DNA from: Planctomycetaceae bacterium
Lineage (GTDB): Bacteria; Planctomycetota; Planctomycetia; Planctomycetales; Planctomycetaceae
Length of the DNA stretch: 64,000 bases
Assembly: GCA_029259845.1 (NCBI GenBank)
Contig: JAJDEI010000313.1
Location: 1-64,000, forward strand
Reading direction: 5' to 3'
In this document: positions 53,620 to 63,056 of the stretch, in pieces
Numbering within the stretch: the first letter of the stretch is position 1
Layout of the letters: each line of letters begins with the position of its first letter
Position numbers and translations under genes: made by a program
Notes under the pieces: generated by a model
The model's input: the letters and a program-made list of their open reading frames with translations, nothing else
Told to the model about the DNA's origin: nothing
Databases searched by the model: none

Positions 53620-55083
53620 TCAGGGAGTCAGGAGTTCTTTCTTGACCATGATGTCCCCATACTTGTTGAGGAAGTTCTGAATTCTTTGTAACAATTCCTG
53701 GGACTTGCGCGGATCTCCGCCACGATATTGCGGGAAACCGCCCATGGGGCGGTCATTCCAGCCATTCGCGGAAGTCTTGTACATGAGTTTTCTGAGTGAC
53801 TCAAAGCCGGGTTCCAACATTCTGGCGGCTTGGAGGGCTCCGAAGGAAACGGGAGTCTTTTCCGCTTCGCGTTTCCAACTGTCTTTGCTGGTCGGTTGTG
53901 CGAAGCCGGGTGTGACGAATGGAGTGAGATAGGTCTTCATCGCCGGCCACTCCCGTTCAAATTGCCGTACGAGTAGCTCTCGATTTTTTCGATCAATCTC
54001 TGCTTGGAGGTCGTCATCCCGTTTTCGGCGCGCGGCAGCCTCTTCGTCGTCAATTCGTTTTGCCTCCTGTTCGTCACGGAGCCGGTTGGCTTTCTCGCGA
54101 GCACGCTCGATCGATGCGGCGCCTTCGCCTTTCGCACGGATCGTATCCGCCTTCGCCTGGGCGACCGTAGCGTTTGCTGCCATGCGGGCCTTTTCCGTTT
54201 CTCGTTCCAGCAGGGCATTGGCTTCGCGGAGTTCGCGGCTCTTTTGTGCGGTGATTGCCAATTGCAGCGTGTCTTTTCCTGGGACACCGCGCGCACGGGC
54301 GGTCGAAAGCAGTGTCTTGACTTGCAGACGCGCCCGGCGATACTCGTCCCTGCCGGCTGTGGCCTTTTGCGTGAGTTCGTCGAGACGGGTCAACATCGTG
54401 TCTTTCGGTCGGTAGGCATTGAGGTGGTCGGCGAAGGCGAGTCGAACCGATTCTGTGAGCGTATTGATGGCTTGTCGGACGTGATCGGCGTGCTGACGAT
54501 CTGAACGGGGCTGGCTCTCGATCGCGCGATACTGCCTGACGAGGTCGGCGTTGGCAGCCAGGAGTTGTCCCTTGGAATCTGTCAGCAAACTCAGTACGTC
54601 GTCATCCCAGTCCCGTATCTCCTTCTCCCATTCAGCGACGAGAGTCAGAACTCGATCGGCGCGTTCGATGCAATGTTTTTGATCGACTTTCGCGTTGGCC
54701 AGTTCGGCGCGCTGAATCGCCGCTGCCGTGTTGGCTTCCAGCGCGGTCAGGGTTTCTTCCAGGTTCATGGGAGTCGTTGGCTCATCGTTTGACGGATCTT
54801 GCGGATCGTCGTCTACGATTGCCGGACGTTCCGTTCCGAAAACCCAACTCTTGACGTGCGGTCCCAACTTCGCCATCAGAACAGCGAGGAAGAGCAATAC
54901 AGCGCAGACCCAGACGGGTGACGAGAATCGAGACTTCGGTTGGGATCTATCGACGCTGTGGCCATTACCGGTTTCGCCCAGATTGAAGCCTTGCTGGGCC
55001 GCGCCGGCACCCATCTGTGCGAAGAACCAGAGGATGCCGATGATGCCGACGATGATAAATCCGGTCCAGAATACAGGCGTCAT
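53620..55083 (-). CDS. Membrane-anchored coiled-coil protein, neighbour of the coupling ATPase
   Basis: The 487-residue protein starts at the ATG at 55083 (GGGAG upstream). It has two transmembrane helices at about residues 5-23 (FWTGFIIVGIIGILWFF) and 57-75 (VWVCAVLLFLAVLMAKL), then a long charged coiled coil (about 105-370) very rich in Ala, Glu, Arg and Lys, and a C-terminal domain (about 375-487). It lies 85 bases downstream of the coupling ATPase gene. A role in a transfer apparatus or envelope scaffold is inferred from the neighbour only. Confidence 0.6.
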   Translation of the reverse strand: MTPVFWTGFIIVGIIGILWFFAQMGAGAAQQGFNLGETGNGHSVDRSQPKSRFSSPVWVCAVLLFLAVLMAKLGPHVKSWVFGTERPAIVDDDPQDPSNDEPTTPMNLEETLTALEANTAAAIQRAELANAKVDQKHCIERADRVLTLVAEWEKEIRDWDDDVLSLLTDSKGQLLAANADLVRQYRAIESQPRSDRQHADHVRQAINTLTESVRLAFADHLNAYRPKDTMLTRLDELTQKATAGRDEYRRARLQVKTLLSTARARGVPGKDTLQLAITAQKSRELREANALLERETEKARMAANATVAQAKADTIRAKGEGAASIERAREKANRLRDEQEAKRIDDEEAAARRKRDDDLQAEIDRKNRELLVRQFEREWPAMKTYLTPFVTPGFAQPTSKDSWKREAEKTPVSFGALQAARMLEPGFESLRKLMYKTSANGWNDRPMGGFPQYRGGDPRKSQELLQRIQNFLNKYGDIMVKKELLTP

Positions 55084-55168
55084 GGATGAGCTCCCGTGTA
55101 ATCGAGTGTTCAAAGGAATCGAATTCGGCGTCGCGTGAATCCTGATTCACCGAGAATGCGTCCGCCCT

Positions 55169-58090
55169 CTATGTTTGTCCTCCGGAATCAGGCGGCTGGT
55201 AATTCGGCGGAGAATCTGGCTCGAAGGGCGAGATCGGCTCCGGCAGATCATCGGGGATTTCCGGCCAGTTTCTTCGAGCGCGCTGTTGGAACAGTTTTTC
55301 AGAGATGTGGAACATCGTTCGCATGGGAAACGGGCGGAAGAACCGGGTGTAACCGCTTCCCTTCGAAAAGTGAGCGACGCTCAAATCTTCGGCATAGCTG
55401 GCCCACAAGAGCGAATTTCGATCGAACGCCGGCCGGTACTCTTCCCGGCGTGCGGTTGATTCGCTGTATCCGGAGATCGTGCCATCTCTGTCGTAATTGG
55501 CGGCGAATGTTGTGCTGGCGAGCGTCTCAATGAATTCGCCGGAAGCCTTCATTAACTGGTCCTGGTGGTCCAGGTCGCTGGTACGGAAAGACCAGCGGAA
55601 CGCGGTGTTGAGAACCGTCTTTGTGAGATCGGTCGATCCTTGTTTGAGATCGGCGAGCATCTGATTGGAGAGGATGAATGAGACGTCAAGGCTGCGAGAT
55701 TGTTCCAGGATCGGGCTGATGTTCGTGCCGACCAGTTGTTGGAATTCGTCGATGAAGCAGTAAACTTGGTGACGCGATCCAGGCGACATCATGGTGGCGG
55801 AGTTGAGCAGCGCGTAGAGGGCAAACTTCGCCGCCTGCCGATTGGCGTCGCCGCCGAGGAGCGCCGGCACATAGAGGTAGACAACTTGCGGTTCGACAAA
55901 CAGTGATGCCATGTCGATGGACGGACCGGCGACGCGGTTGAGAGGTTCGCGGCGGGAGAAGGCATCGACTTCTTCACGGATGTGAAATGCGTTGTTCCAT
56001 TCTCGATCGGACATGTGAGCAAAGTAGTCATCTCGCGTGCGGGGGTCCTGGAGCACGCGGTGGAGCGCGCCCAGGGAAGTGATGTCGTTGCGCTCGCGAA
56101 AAATCCGACGCAGGACATGCTGCTGGATGTCGGCAAAATACCTGCCACCAAGCGTATCACCGTAGCGCAGGCCGAAGGAATCCATGACCAGGTTGGCTTG
56201 CTGATCGGGGTCGATGTATGGGAAGTAGGATTGGCCGAGCGGGTTGAAAGCAAATGAGGAGAAGCCCTGAAAATCGCGGTACCAGCGGAAGGGGAGCCCC
56301 TGTGATTCGGCATGCACGCCGTGAAACAGGGATTCATCTCCCTTGAGGTCAATGATCAGTATGGAACAGTCCCCGCGTTCCCTCGCACAGCGAATCAACT
56401 GAGACGCGATGGATGCGATGCCGCGCGCCGTTTTTCCCGAACCACTATCACCGGTGATATGCGCATGCTCGCGGAGGAGTGGGCGATGGAAGGGCACGGG
56501 GATTTGGCCATCGTGATCGAGGTTGAGCGCGTAGCCGAGAAAGAGGTGCTCCCGTTCCAGGTCATCGGGGGAACTGAAGAGCGCATCAACGTGGGCCAGC
56601 CATTCCCGATTGTACCACTCGGGTGATTCGGTCGGTTCGGCATCGTCGTCGCGCGAGTATTGCTGCCAATACTCGTGGGAAAGCCGCAGGTCGAGGAGTC
56701 CCAGTGTGTAGGAAGTAACCGACCAACACGTGAGAAACATGAAGAGAGGCGGAACGGCCACACCGAGTAGCACGGAGAGGATGAAGGACCAGATGAAGAG
56801 TGCGTTTCCTTGAGACATTCCCAGAAAACTGATCTTCAACCAGTTCTCTGGCGGTTGATGAAGCTGCGCGTAGTGATGTTCTTCCGGCGCGGTTTGCTGC
56901 GGTCTGGGAGCCGGTTTTTTCCGATTTCGCTCAGCGACACCCGCTAGATAGACCGTTCGTTGTTCGTCCGTGGAGAGCTGCCCATAGAAAATGCGTTGAT
57001 GAGCCGGCAGTTGTTCGGCCGATGTGACCGCATCAGTTTCCGCTCCGGACGGCTTTGGAGGGGCGGGACGAGGTTCCCAGTCGGAGACGACTTGCGCCCA
57101 GGGAGTCGACCCGCCCCGCAAAAGCATGAGCACCGGAAAATAGTGGGTCGAGAGGTTGAGTCCGGCGCTCGCCATAATCAGAGCAAAGGAAGCAGTCGCC
57201 GTCCGCTGCACGGCCGAACCATACGGACTCTGATGGAGTCCGGGGGCTTGCTCGTGGCGCGGATTGTAATTGAACCATCTCTCGAAAGCCTTCCAAGTCA
57301 CCGCAAACGAGCGCGTGGCCGGGACGCGGCGAATCCTCCAGCAAAATCCGTTTAACAGCAGAAACGCAGTGAGTCCCACGACCACGAACAGGCCAACCGT
57401 GATTCCGGCATGCGTCAGCAGGACGGAAACGGCAAGCAGGTAGGCGAGGGGAATCGTAACGAAACCGACCGGATAGAGATCGAACAGTCGTTTCGGGTAT
57501 TTCTTGGAGGCAAACACGGACCAGGAAGCCGCTCTCCAGGCAAGTGACCCGAAACGTTCTTCCCAACGTTCCTGAATGAGCTTGCGAGTGTCGTAATCCA
57601 GTTCCGGGTTGGCGAGCAGATATTGGAGGTAGTGGTCGGCGACCACATCGGAGAGCAAGAGAGACGCGGTGAGCAACAGGACCAGGAGAATCCATGAGGG
57701 TTGTACGATTAAAACGACCGCCGCCCAGATGGCAAACGGGAGGATCAACCGGAACAGCCAGACCGACGGAGCTTCGTCGCGCTGGAAGCTGGGGACGGCT
57801 TCTCCCAGGGCGGCAATCGTCAGCAGCGCAAACAACCAGGGTGAAAAGAGAAATGCTTCGACATCCACCACAATGGCAAACAACCGTAAAACGGAAACGG
57901 CCAACAACGCCGATAGGCCGACAGAGACCACGACATAGCCGGTGAACGGATTTTGGTAGTCGTCACCTCGCGTGGCGGGTGTCCTGTACGAAAACTCCAA
58001 CGCCTTCGTTTCCCAGCCATCGGGCAATAATTCCAATCGCAAGGGGTTGCGATCGCGTGTGAGGTTGGGAATTGGGGCGTGACCGGACAT
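55169..58090 (-). CDS. VirD4/TraG-like type IV coupling ATPase
   Basis: The 973-residue protein has several N-terminal membrane helices (about 65-310) and another pair at about 440-490. The FtsK/HerA-type ATPase follows: Walker A THGDSGSGKT-like GDSGSGKTARGIAS at about 560, LIIDLKGDESLFHG, and Walker B VYCFIDEFQQLVG at about 775, with SFILSNQMLADLKQG and SFRTSDLD downstream. The ATG at 58090 is chosen for MSGHAPIPNLTRD. This is the motor that hands DNA to a conjugation channel. Typical relaxase and VirB genes are not in view. Confidence 0.82.
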   Translation of the reverse strand: MSGHAPIPNLTRDRNPLRLELLPDGWETKALEFSYRTPATRGDDYQNPFTGYVVVSVGLSALLAVSVLRLFAIVVDVEAFLFSPWLFALLTIAALGEAVPSFQRDEAPSVWLFRLILPFAIWAAVVLIVQPSWILLVLLLTASLLLSDVVADHYLQYLLANPELDYDTRKLIQERWEERFGSLAWRAASWSVFASKKYPKRLFDLYPVGFVTIPLAYLLAVSVLLTHAGITVGLFVVVGLTAFLLLNGFCWRIRRVPATRSFAVTWKAFERWFNYNPRHEQAPGLHQSPYGSAVQRTATASFALIMASAGLNLSTHYFPVLMLLRGGSTPWAQVVSDWEPRPAPPKPSGAETDAVTSAEQLPAHQRIFYGQLSTDEQRTVYLAGVAERNRKKPAPRPQQTAPEEHHYAQLHQPPENWLKISFLGMSQGNALFIWSFILSVLLGVAVPPLFMFLTCWSVTSYTLGLLDLRLSHEYWQQYSRDDDAEPTESPEWYNREWLAHVDALFSSPDDLEREHLFLGYALNLDHDGQIPVPFHRPLLREHAHITGDSGSGKTARGIASIASQLIRCARERGDCSILIIDLKGDESLFHGVHAESQGLPFRWYRDFQGFSSFAFNPLGQSYFPYIDPDQQANLVMDSFGLRYGDTLGGRYFADIQQHVLRRIFRERNDITSLGALHRVLQDPRTRDDYFAHMSDREWNNAFHIREEVDAFSRREPLNRVAGPSIDMASLFVEPQVVYLYVPALLGGDANRQAAKFALYALLNSATMMSPGSRHQVYCFIDEFQQLVGTNISPILEQSRSLDVSFILSNQMLADLKQGSTDLTKTVLNTAFRWSFRTSDLDHQDQLMKASGEFIETLASTTFAANYDRDGTISGYSESTARREEYRPAFDRNSLLWASYAEDLSVAHFSKGSGYTRFFRPFPMRTMFHISEKLFQQRARRNWPEIPDDLPEPISPFEPDSPPNYQPPDSGGQT

Positions 58091-58435
58091 TGGAATAACT
58101 CTTCGGGTCTTGATACGGAAATTCGTCTCAACACCGTAGAATGTCAGATGCGCCACGCGAGAAATGTCCTCGACGTGTTTCTGCCCACGAAAAGACGCTG
58201 AGGTACGCGTCCAAAGGACCGTCTGCGGGATGACCCGATCGGGAAAGCAGCCCAACAAGCGTTCGCGCGAGTCAGGCAAAAACGTGATCAATGGGGCCAA
58301 CTCAGTTTGGCCACTCCGGCCGTCGCTCGTCATCCAGTCAGCCCAGACGCATTGATCCCGGTGTCAAATTCGCGGCGTTGCTCGTGCAAAGGGGGTGATC
58401 CGATGGGAAAGGGGAGAGTCGGTAGGCGACGAATC
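58091..58435. other. Intergenic region between coupling ATPase and winged-helix genes
   Basis: No gene is supported on either strand. It lies upstream of the ATPase gene and downstream of the winged-helix gene, both minus, so it may carry a promoter for transfer genes. Confidence 0.35.
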
Positions 58436-59218
58436 TCAACCCGCGCGCCCTTTGCGCTGAAGTCGATCCTGAAGAATGATGTCGCGGACTGTCGTGTTGA
58501 CGACGACCTCGACGGGGAACGGGTCGACCTCGATGAAGTACGGCTCGGCCTCGTCAGAGAGGGGCTTGATCTCAACGGAGTATGGCTCCATCTTCTTGAA
58601 TCTGCGAAGAAACTGTTCACGTTTGCGTTCCGAGCCGGTAACGAGCACAACACCAAAACATCCCCGATCAGCCAATTTGCGGAATTCAGCGTGCTGCATT
58701 CGCTGCGCGTATTTCTCCAGACTTTTTTTCGCACGTTGCCGTTCGTTCTTCCCGCCGTCGAGTTCGAGCCAGCCGAGTTTGACGGGGTTTGTCTCCGTGT
58801 GAAAATAGAAATCCCTGCGGACCCTCGGAACATTGTAGCTTGGATATCCTTCCTTGAACTCTCGGCTGGTGATCTTGTCACGCGGCTCATCGCCTAAACA
58901 GCAATACTCAAGCATCGCGATGTGACGAGCGAGAACCAGTTGAGTGCGAAATGGCTTGGCGAACGTGTCCTCTTCTCCGTATTCGCGCGCCAGTAGTGGA
59001 GTGAGGAGATAGTATCTGTTGGACCCGACTAACTTGCCTGAGTGCAAATAGCCTTCCAATCGCTTGAGGCGTTGCGACACGGCGTTTAGCGAGACCGAGG
59101 GGTTCTCGGGCTTCCAGAACAAGTGATGCAGGACTTCCAAAGTCGAAACGCGGTAGCGATGAATGTGATCAAAGATCTTTCGGTCGCGCTCGGTGATTTG
59201 AATTTGATTGCTGGCCAT
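58436..59218 (-). CDS. Winged-helix protein, replication-relaxation-like (260 aa)
   Basis: The product starts MASNQIQITERDRKIFDHIHRYRVSTLEVLHHLFW, a winged helix that runs to about residue 75 (VSQRLKRLEGYLHSGKLVGSNRYYLLTPLL). The second half (GWLELDGGKNERQRAKKSLEKYAQRM and FGVVLVTGSERKREQFLRRF) is the beta-rich domain found in replication-relaxation-like proteins. It is the second of two such genes in series. GGTGAG precedes the ATG; a GTG at 59233 is an alternative. Confidence 0.68.
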   Translation of the reverse strand: MASNQIQITERDRKIFDHIHRYRVSTLEVLHHLFWKPENPSVSLNAVSQRLKRLEGYLHSGKLVGSNRYYLLTPLLAREYGEEDTFAKPFRTQLVLARHIAMLEYCCLGDEPRDKITSREFKEGYPSYNVPRVRRDFYFHTETNPVKLGWLELDGGKNERQRAKKSLEKYAQRMQHAEFRKLADRGCFGVVLVTGSERKREQFLRRFKKMEPYSVEIKPLSDEAEPYFIEVDPFPVEVVVNTTVRDIILQDRLQRKGRAG

Positions 59219-59226
59219 CAAGAAAC

Positions 59227-59874
59227 TCACCAAAGTTCATAGGGAAGGTTTTGGTGAACACACGCGCGATGGAATGCCCGCACTCGCTCTTGTCCGTAAC
59301 TGCCACCGAACTCGATTGCGCGAACCGGCTGCTGAAGATGATTCAGGAGGATTGCGTCGGGTGTTTTGCCGTGCTTGGTCTGTCTGCGGAGCGCATCTTC
59401 GCTCTGCCAGGAAAGCGAACCGTCGTCAGCCAGCACGTGACGGACGTAGAGCGCGGTGACGTGAATGTCATGGGTCGCCTGAAACGGCTGACTAAAAACA
59501 CCGCCGTGCCCCCCGAAGATGTGCACGGCCTTCTTGGTGGCCAGAAAGACGGTTGTGGATGTTGCAGCCTTGGTCCAGCGGCTCTGGAGTTGGTATCTGA
59601 GTTTGCCGAAATGAGGGTCGGCGACTTCGGGATTCCAAACGAAAACTGGGTCTTCCAGCGAAAGCAAGGGATGAGCCAGCACACTGAAGACCTGGATGAG
59701 GTCCGCTTGCTGCAACCGGCGGAGCCGACGTCTGGCGTACTGCGGCGATGTCTCCCAATAGCGAGCGGCAAGTCCAGCAGTGATGAGTCGGATACGGAGC
59801 GTGAGGGCCAGCAACAGCCGTTCGTCGCGGTCCGTCAACGAAAGATCACGACTGTGGGTCGTCGTCGACATTGA
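59227..59874 (-). CDS. Winged-helix protein, replication-relaxation-like (215 aa)
   Basis: The start at 59874 has GGAGGCG upstream. MSTTTHSRDLSLTDRDERLLLALTLRIRLIT, then ARRRLRRLQQADLIQVFSVL, forms a winged helix, followed by PDAILLNHLQQPVRAIEFGGSYGQERVRAFHRAC, the strand-helix core of this family. It is upstream of the related 260-residue gene and overlaps the 110-residue gene upstream by 29 bases. Such proteins are thought to help plasmid replication or relaxase loading. Confidence 0.68.
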   Translation of the reverse strand, partial: SMSTTTHSRDLSLTDRDERLLLALTLRIRLITAGLAARYWETSPQYARRRLRRLQQADLIQVFSVLAHPLLSLEDPVFVWNPEVADPHFGKLRYQLQSRWTKAATSTTVFLATKKAVHIFGGHGGVFSQPFQATHDIHVTALYVRHVLADDGSLSWQSEDALRRQTKHGKTPDAILLNHLQQPVRAIEFGGSYGQERVRAFHRACVHQNLPYELW

Positions 59875-60178
59875 ACATCGCCTCCGTCTTCGCTGTACGG
59901 CGCGCCGTTCGTCCCTGACTGCTGGATGATGCCGTGCCGGACGACTTCTTGTTACGGCTCCGTTTGGATGCGTTGTCCTGACCGGAGGACGCACCGTTCG
60001 ACGCGGCGGATAGTTTGGGGAGCGAGGCAGTTCCGTCTGCGTCGATCTCTTCGATGGTGTCGGTCCGGACTGTGTTGCCGTCAGGTCCGTTTTCCAAAAT
60101 GTGGCCTGCTTCCAACGCACCTTCGAGAATCGAATCACGTGTGCGATAGTGCAACCGGCTGAAGAATCCAAATGGCAT
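59846..60178 (-). CDS. Small Ser/Lys-rich hypothetical protein (110 aa)
   Basis: The ATG at 60178 follows GGAGGA. The N-terminal 45 residues (MPFGFFSRLHYRTRDSILEGALEAGH) look folded; the rest is a low-complexity tail (SSGTASSSSQGRTARRTAKT). It overlaps the downstream winged-helix gene by 29 bases. No family is recognised. Confidence 0.6.
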   Translation of the reverse strand: MPFGFFSRLHYRTRDSILEGALEAGHILENGPDGNTVRTDTIEEIDADGTASLPKLSAASNGASSGQDNASKRSRNKKSSGTASSSSQGRTARRTAKTEAMFNVDDDPQS

Positions 60179-60417
60179 GATCAGTCCTCCAAGAGTTGAA
60201 TGACCCATTAAAAAGGATACGAACTACAGGACCCGCGTACAAGAGTTCGACACAAGATTCTTTGGAAAAGGGGTCGCGCGCAGTTCCACCGCACGGCTGA
60301 CGGGCGGGGTCACTTTTGGGCACGAATTTCGTAGGGATTTCGGAAACGAAAGCCTCATCCCAGCGCACACTTGCGTGGCACACCATTGATGAGGCCTTCG
60401 CCTAGGAATCGGCCACA

Positions 60418-61146
60418 TCAATGACTGCGTTGCCGGTCCCGTTCGAGCACGAAGCAGACATCGTGAAGCCGGGGAATTAGCTTCGACGAATACACCTTAC
60501 GGGATGAGGTCGCGCCGTGGCTGAAACGGATGATTTCCGGCGCTGCCAGCCAAAGCCCTTCCAGGGCGGCGGCGTGCAACACGCGGAACGGTAGGGCCAG
60601 GTAGCGGCCGTTGTGCTTGCCGTCGCCAATGAGGATAGCCATGTGACCCCGTGGGCTCATGACTGAGGCGCAGTTGCGGATGACATGCCGCATCCGCATC
60701 TCCCACGACCTGACCGACGATGCATTCGAGAGGCAGCGAATGTCGTCCGAGTAGCGAACCATGTTCCAATAGGGTGGGTGCATCCAGACGAAATCAAACT
60801 TCGGTAGGTTGCAAAAACACTCGGGGTTCATGGCGTTGAATCCGGATTTCAGGTCATGCCCTGTGTATGGGATGTCGAGTTCTCGGCAAACGTCGCGGCA
60901 GGTTCCTCCGCCTTGCATGGGGTCCAGGACGGAGCGAGGCTGAAAATACATCAACAGATCCTTGATAAGCAGGCCGGAGCAGTTGCCGCGATACCGGGAA
61001 TCACCGTAAGGCCCACGTCCGGGTGTGGCGTGCAGGCTGGTGAGCGATGGCACGGGGCTTGCGGACCGAGGGATTTCAGGCATCGGGAATTGTTCTTTCT
61101 GCTGCATCTCGTCGCTGGTTTCTGGGCTTGGGTTCGTTTCTTTCAT
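60418..61146 (-). CDS. DNA methyltransferase (N4/N6-type, HPPYW motif)
   Basis: The protein of about 242 residues has a SAM-binding VLDPMQGGGTCRDVCRELDIPYTG at about residues 73-96 and a catalytic motif FVWMHPPYWNMVRYSDD at about 120-136. HPPYW replaces the usual (D/N/S)PPY, a variant known in plasmid and phage orphan methyltransferases. A target-recognition-like segment lies in the C-terminal third. It is an orphan: no restriction gene lies beside it. It may protect the element or regulate it. Confidence 0.82.
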   Translation of the reverse strand: MKETNPSPETSDEMQQKEQFPMPEIPRSASPVPSLTSLHATPGRGPYGDSRYRGNCSGLLIKDLLMYFQPRSVLDPMQGGGTCRDVCRELDIPYTGHDLKSGFNAMNPECFCNLPKFDFVWMHPPYWNMVRYSDDIRCLSNASSVRSWEMRMRHVIRNCASVMSPRGHMAILIGDGKHNGRYLALPFRVLHAAALEGLWLAAPEIIRFSHGATSSRKVYSSKLIPRLHDVCFVLERDRQRSH

Positions 61147-61197
61147 AATCGGATACTCTGGGTGAGGACCGGCCACTCGTGTGGCCGGTCACAGTTT

Positions 61198-61443
61198 CTA
61201 ACAAAGGTCGAAGTCTTCGAGGCAAGCGGCAAATCCATCGATATCATCACCGAGCATCAGTGCGACTTGGGCAATGGCATCGAGGTGTTCGCGTTGCTCA
61301 TGGGACTGGTTGGCCGGTCGCGTTCCATCGCAAACCGGACAAGCCCGAATCAACGCGCCCCTCCTGTCAAATTCTTCAGGTTCTTCGTGAAGCACGTGAT
61401 CGATGTGCCACGGCTCGCCGCAGCAGGTACAAATGACATCCAT
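61198..61443 (-). CDS. Small zinc-ribbon-like protein (81 aa)
   Basis: The protein contains CTCCGEPWHIDHVLHEEPEEF and RACPVCDGTRPA, two Cys pairs with a His that suggest a zinc ribbon. AAGGAG lies 9 bases before the chosen ATG. It is one of the small genes of the minus-strand island run. Confidence 0.6.
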   Translation of the reverse strand: MDVICTCCGEPWHIDHVLHEEPEEFDRRGALIRACPVCDGTRPANQSHEQREHLDAIAQVALMLGDDIDGFAACLEDFDLC

Positions 61444-61490
61444 TGTCATTCACTCCTTGAGAGCCGCCGCATGCACACGGCGGCACGTTG

Positions 61491-62111
61491 CTAATACTCT
61501 TCCGGAAGAAGCACGGTCGTCGCCGAGCGGTCGGCTTCGGTGATAATCCAGAACTTGGTCCCGTCCGATGTGTGGTAGACCGAAAGCAGCCGTAAACCGT
61601 CCTTGAGCGACTCTTCATTCGCCTGGCGGTCTTCCTCGCACACGTCGCCCCAGTCGCCGGCCAGGTGTTTGCCAAGTGCCGTGGCGATCTCATCCGGGGG
61701 CAGCGAGTCGGATGCACGGGCGGCAACCATGAATCGACCCGGACGGAACGCAGCCTTCACGGGGCGCGTGCTCTCGTCGTTGCGGAAATCAACAAGAAAT
61801 GCTTCGGCAATTTCTCGCCAGTCGATTTCCTCGAATGACGCCTCAAGCAAATCCGCGTAGGCGGTCGGCTCTGTCAGCGGCGATGCGTCCTCGAATTCTT
61901 CCTTGAGTTGTTCGGTCAGCAACGTCTGCGCGGTTTCGTCAGCGGACCATTCTCCAGTCTCAAATTCAGGGCATTGAAGAGCCCTGGTGCGGCATGATTC
62001 CGTTTGCTCGCGCCAGTAGTTGCTGGATTGCTCGTCGTTCACGAGCCAAGTGTAGGTGGCCCACGTCTGATAATTGGTCCATCCGTTGACTGTGTTCTGT
62101 TTGTCACTCAT
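61491..62111 (-). CDS. Mobile-element accessory protein, two-domain (206 aa)
   Basis: The N-terminal domain opens with VNGWTNYQTWATYTWLVNDEQ, typical of a small island family (DUF7249-type). The C-terminal 65 residues (HLAGDWGDVCEEDRQANEESLKDGLRLLSVYHTSDGTKFWIITEADRS) match a domain very common on plasmids and ICEs. The start at 62111 has GAGGAAC upstream. The two domains are usually separate proteins, so this is a fusion. It is the first gene of its minus-strand run, close to the large inverted repeat. Confidence 0.72.
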   Translation of the reverse strand: MSDKQNTVNGWTNYQTWATYTWLVNDEQSSNYWREQTESCRTRALQCPEFETGEWSADETAQTLLTEQLKEEFEDASPLTEPTAYADLLEASFEEIDWREIAEAFLVDFRNDESTRPVKAAFRPGRFMVAARASDSLPPDEIATALGKHLAGDWGDVCEEDRQANEESLKDGLRLLSVYHTSDGTKFWIITEADRSATTVLLPEEY

Positions 62112-62780
62112 GCGGTGTTCCTCACTGTTGTCCCTGCTTTCTCGGCAAGGTCTCAATTTCATCCATGACCCTGGCTCGCAGTTTTTCCGCTTGCCTCGGC
62201 CTCTCGCCCCGTCGTCGAGGCCGAGGCAAGTGGAAAAACAAAGAAACGACGACCCGGTGGACGCGGGGGCGGCGCTGCGGAGGACTGCAAGCGGCATGAC
62301 AGCTACGTGGGGATGCGGTGCGAGCGGGGGGCTGGCGTGCCGCTTGCTCCGAAGCCAGCCGACAACGCGTCCGACGGGTCGACCTTAGACGGCGGGGCCG
62401 AGCGGATGAGCGAGGGGAAGTTGTGGAGTGGACCGTGAGGCTCGTTTCACTGCCTCCCCCACTAAGTCTCGAAAACCAAGTGTCCAACGACTAATTATTT
62501 ATGTTTATGACAGGCACCTGAGATGAGGCCCTACCTGTCAGGGACCTCGTAGAGGTGTGGTGAGGAGTTGTCCCGCCGATGACTCCTTGAGCGCTGTGAA
62601 ATCTCGAAGGAATTGCGGAAACGAGACGGCTCCCGGCATAGGAAACGGTACGGTAACGCTGCCGGTAAGTCGGCACATCACAGGTAAAGGGTCCGCAGAT
62701 AATGGACTGTCCCTCTTGACGCCATTTGTCAGTTCGCGCAACGCCGGGCCACAACGGCGATTCGCAAAGGAGTTCCGTGA
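62112..62780. other. Divergent control region of the right-hand island
   Basis: Divergent genes flank this stretch of about 670 bases: the minus-strand accessory run on the left and the plus-strand excisionase-like operon on the right. It holds the 23-bp-arm inverted repeat and an A/T-rich segment near 62490-62512. No gene was supported. Confidence 0.5.
62181..62239. repeat. Large near-perfect inverted repeat (23-bp arms)
   Basis: Left arm 62181-62203 (GTTTTTCCGCTTGCCTCGGCCTC) and right arm 62217-62239 pair completely except for one G.T position, around a 13-base loop. The inner 14 bp are perfect. No T tract follows either arm, so a normal terminator is unlikely. An origin of transfer, a recombinase or relaxase site, or an attenuator are candidate roles. 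Confidence 0.75.
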
Positions 62781-63056
62781 ATGAACCATTCTGCCAAGAA
62801 ACCAGACAGTGAGACGATGCTTCGAGTCCTGGAGAGCGAGCAGATCCTCATCTCGGTGGATCAACTCGCGAGACTGCTCGACGTTTCGCCACGTACCGTG
62901 TGGCGACTCCGCAAAGATAAGCAAATCGTGGAATCGTTGCGTGTGGGCGGAAGTGTGCGATGGCGACTGGATGACGTGAAGCAATGGGTGGCCGACGGCT
63001 GCCCTGCGGTCACCTCAGGCGAATCCAACAAACCCCGAAAAAGGAAGGAAACGTAA
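62781..63056 (+). CDS. Excisionase/MerR-like helix-turn-helix protein (91 aa)
   Basis: The protein contains LISVDQLARLLDVSPRTVWRLRKDKQIVESLRVGGSVRWRLDDVKQWVADGC, a complete excisionase-type winged helix (about residues 24-75). AAAGGAG lies upstream of the ATG. It is the first of a tightly packed plus-strand operon that runs to the integrase: it overlaps the next gene by one base. It is a candidate directionality factor or transcriptional switch for the element. Confidence 0.82.
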   Translation: MNHSAKKPDSETMLRVLESEQILISVDQLARLLDVSPRTVWRLRKDKQIVESLRVGGSVRWRLDDVKQWVADGCPAVTSGESNKPRKRKET

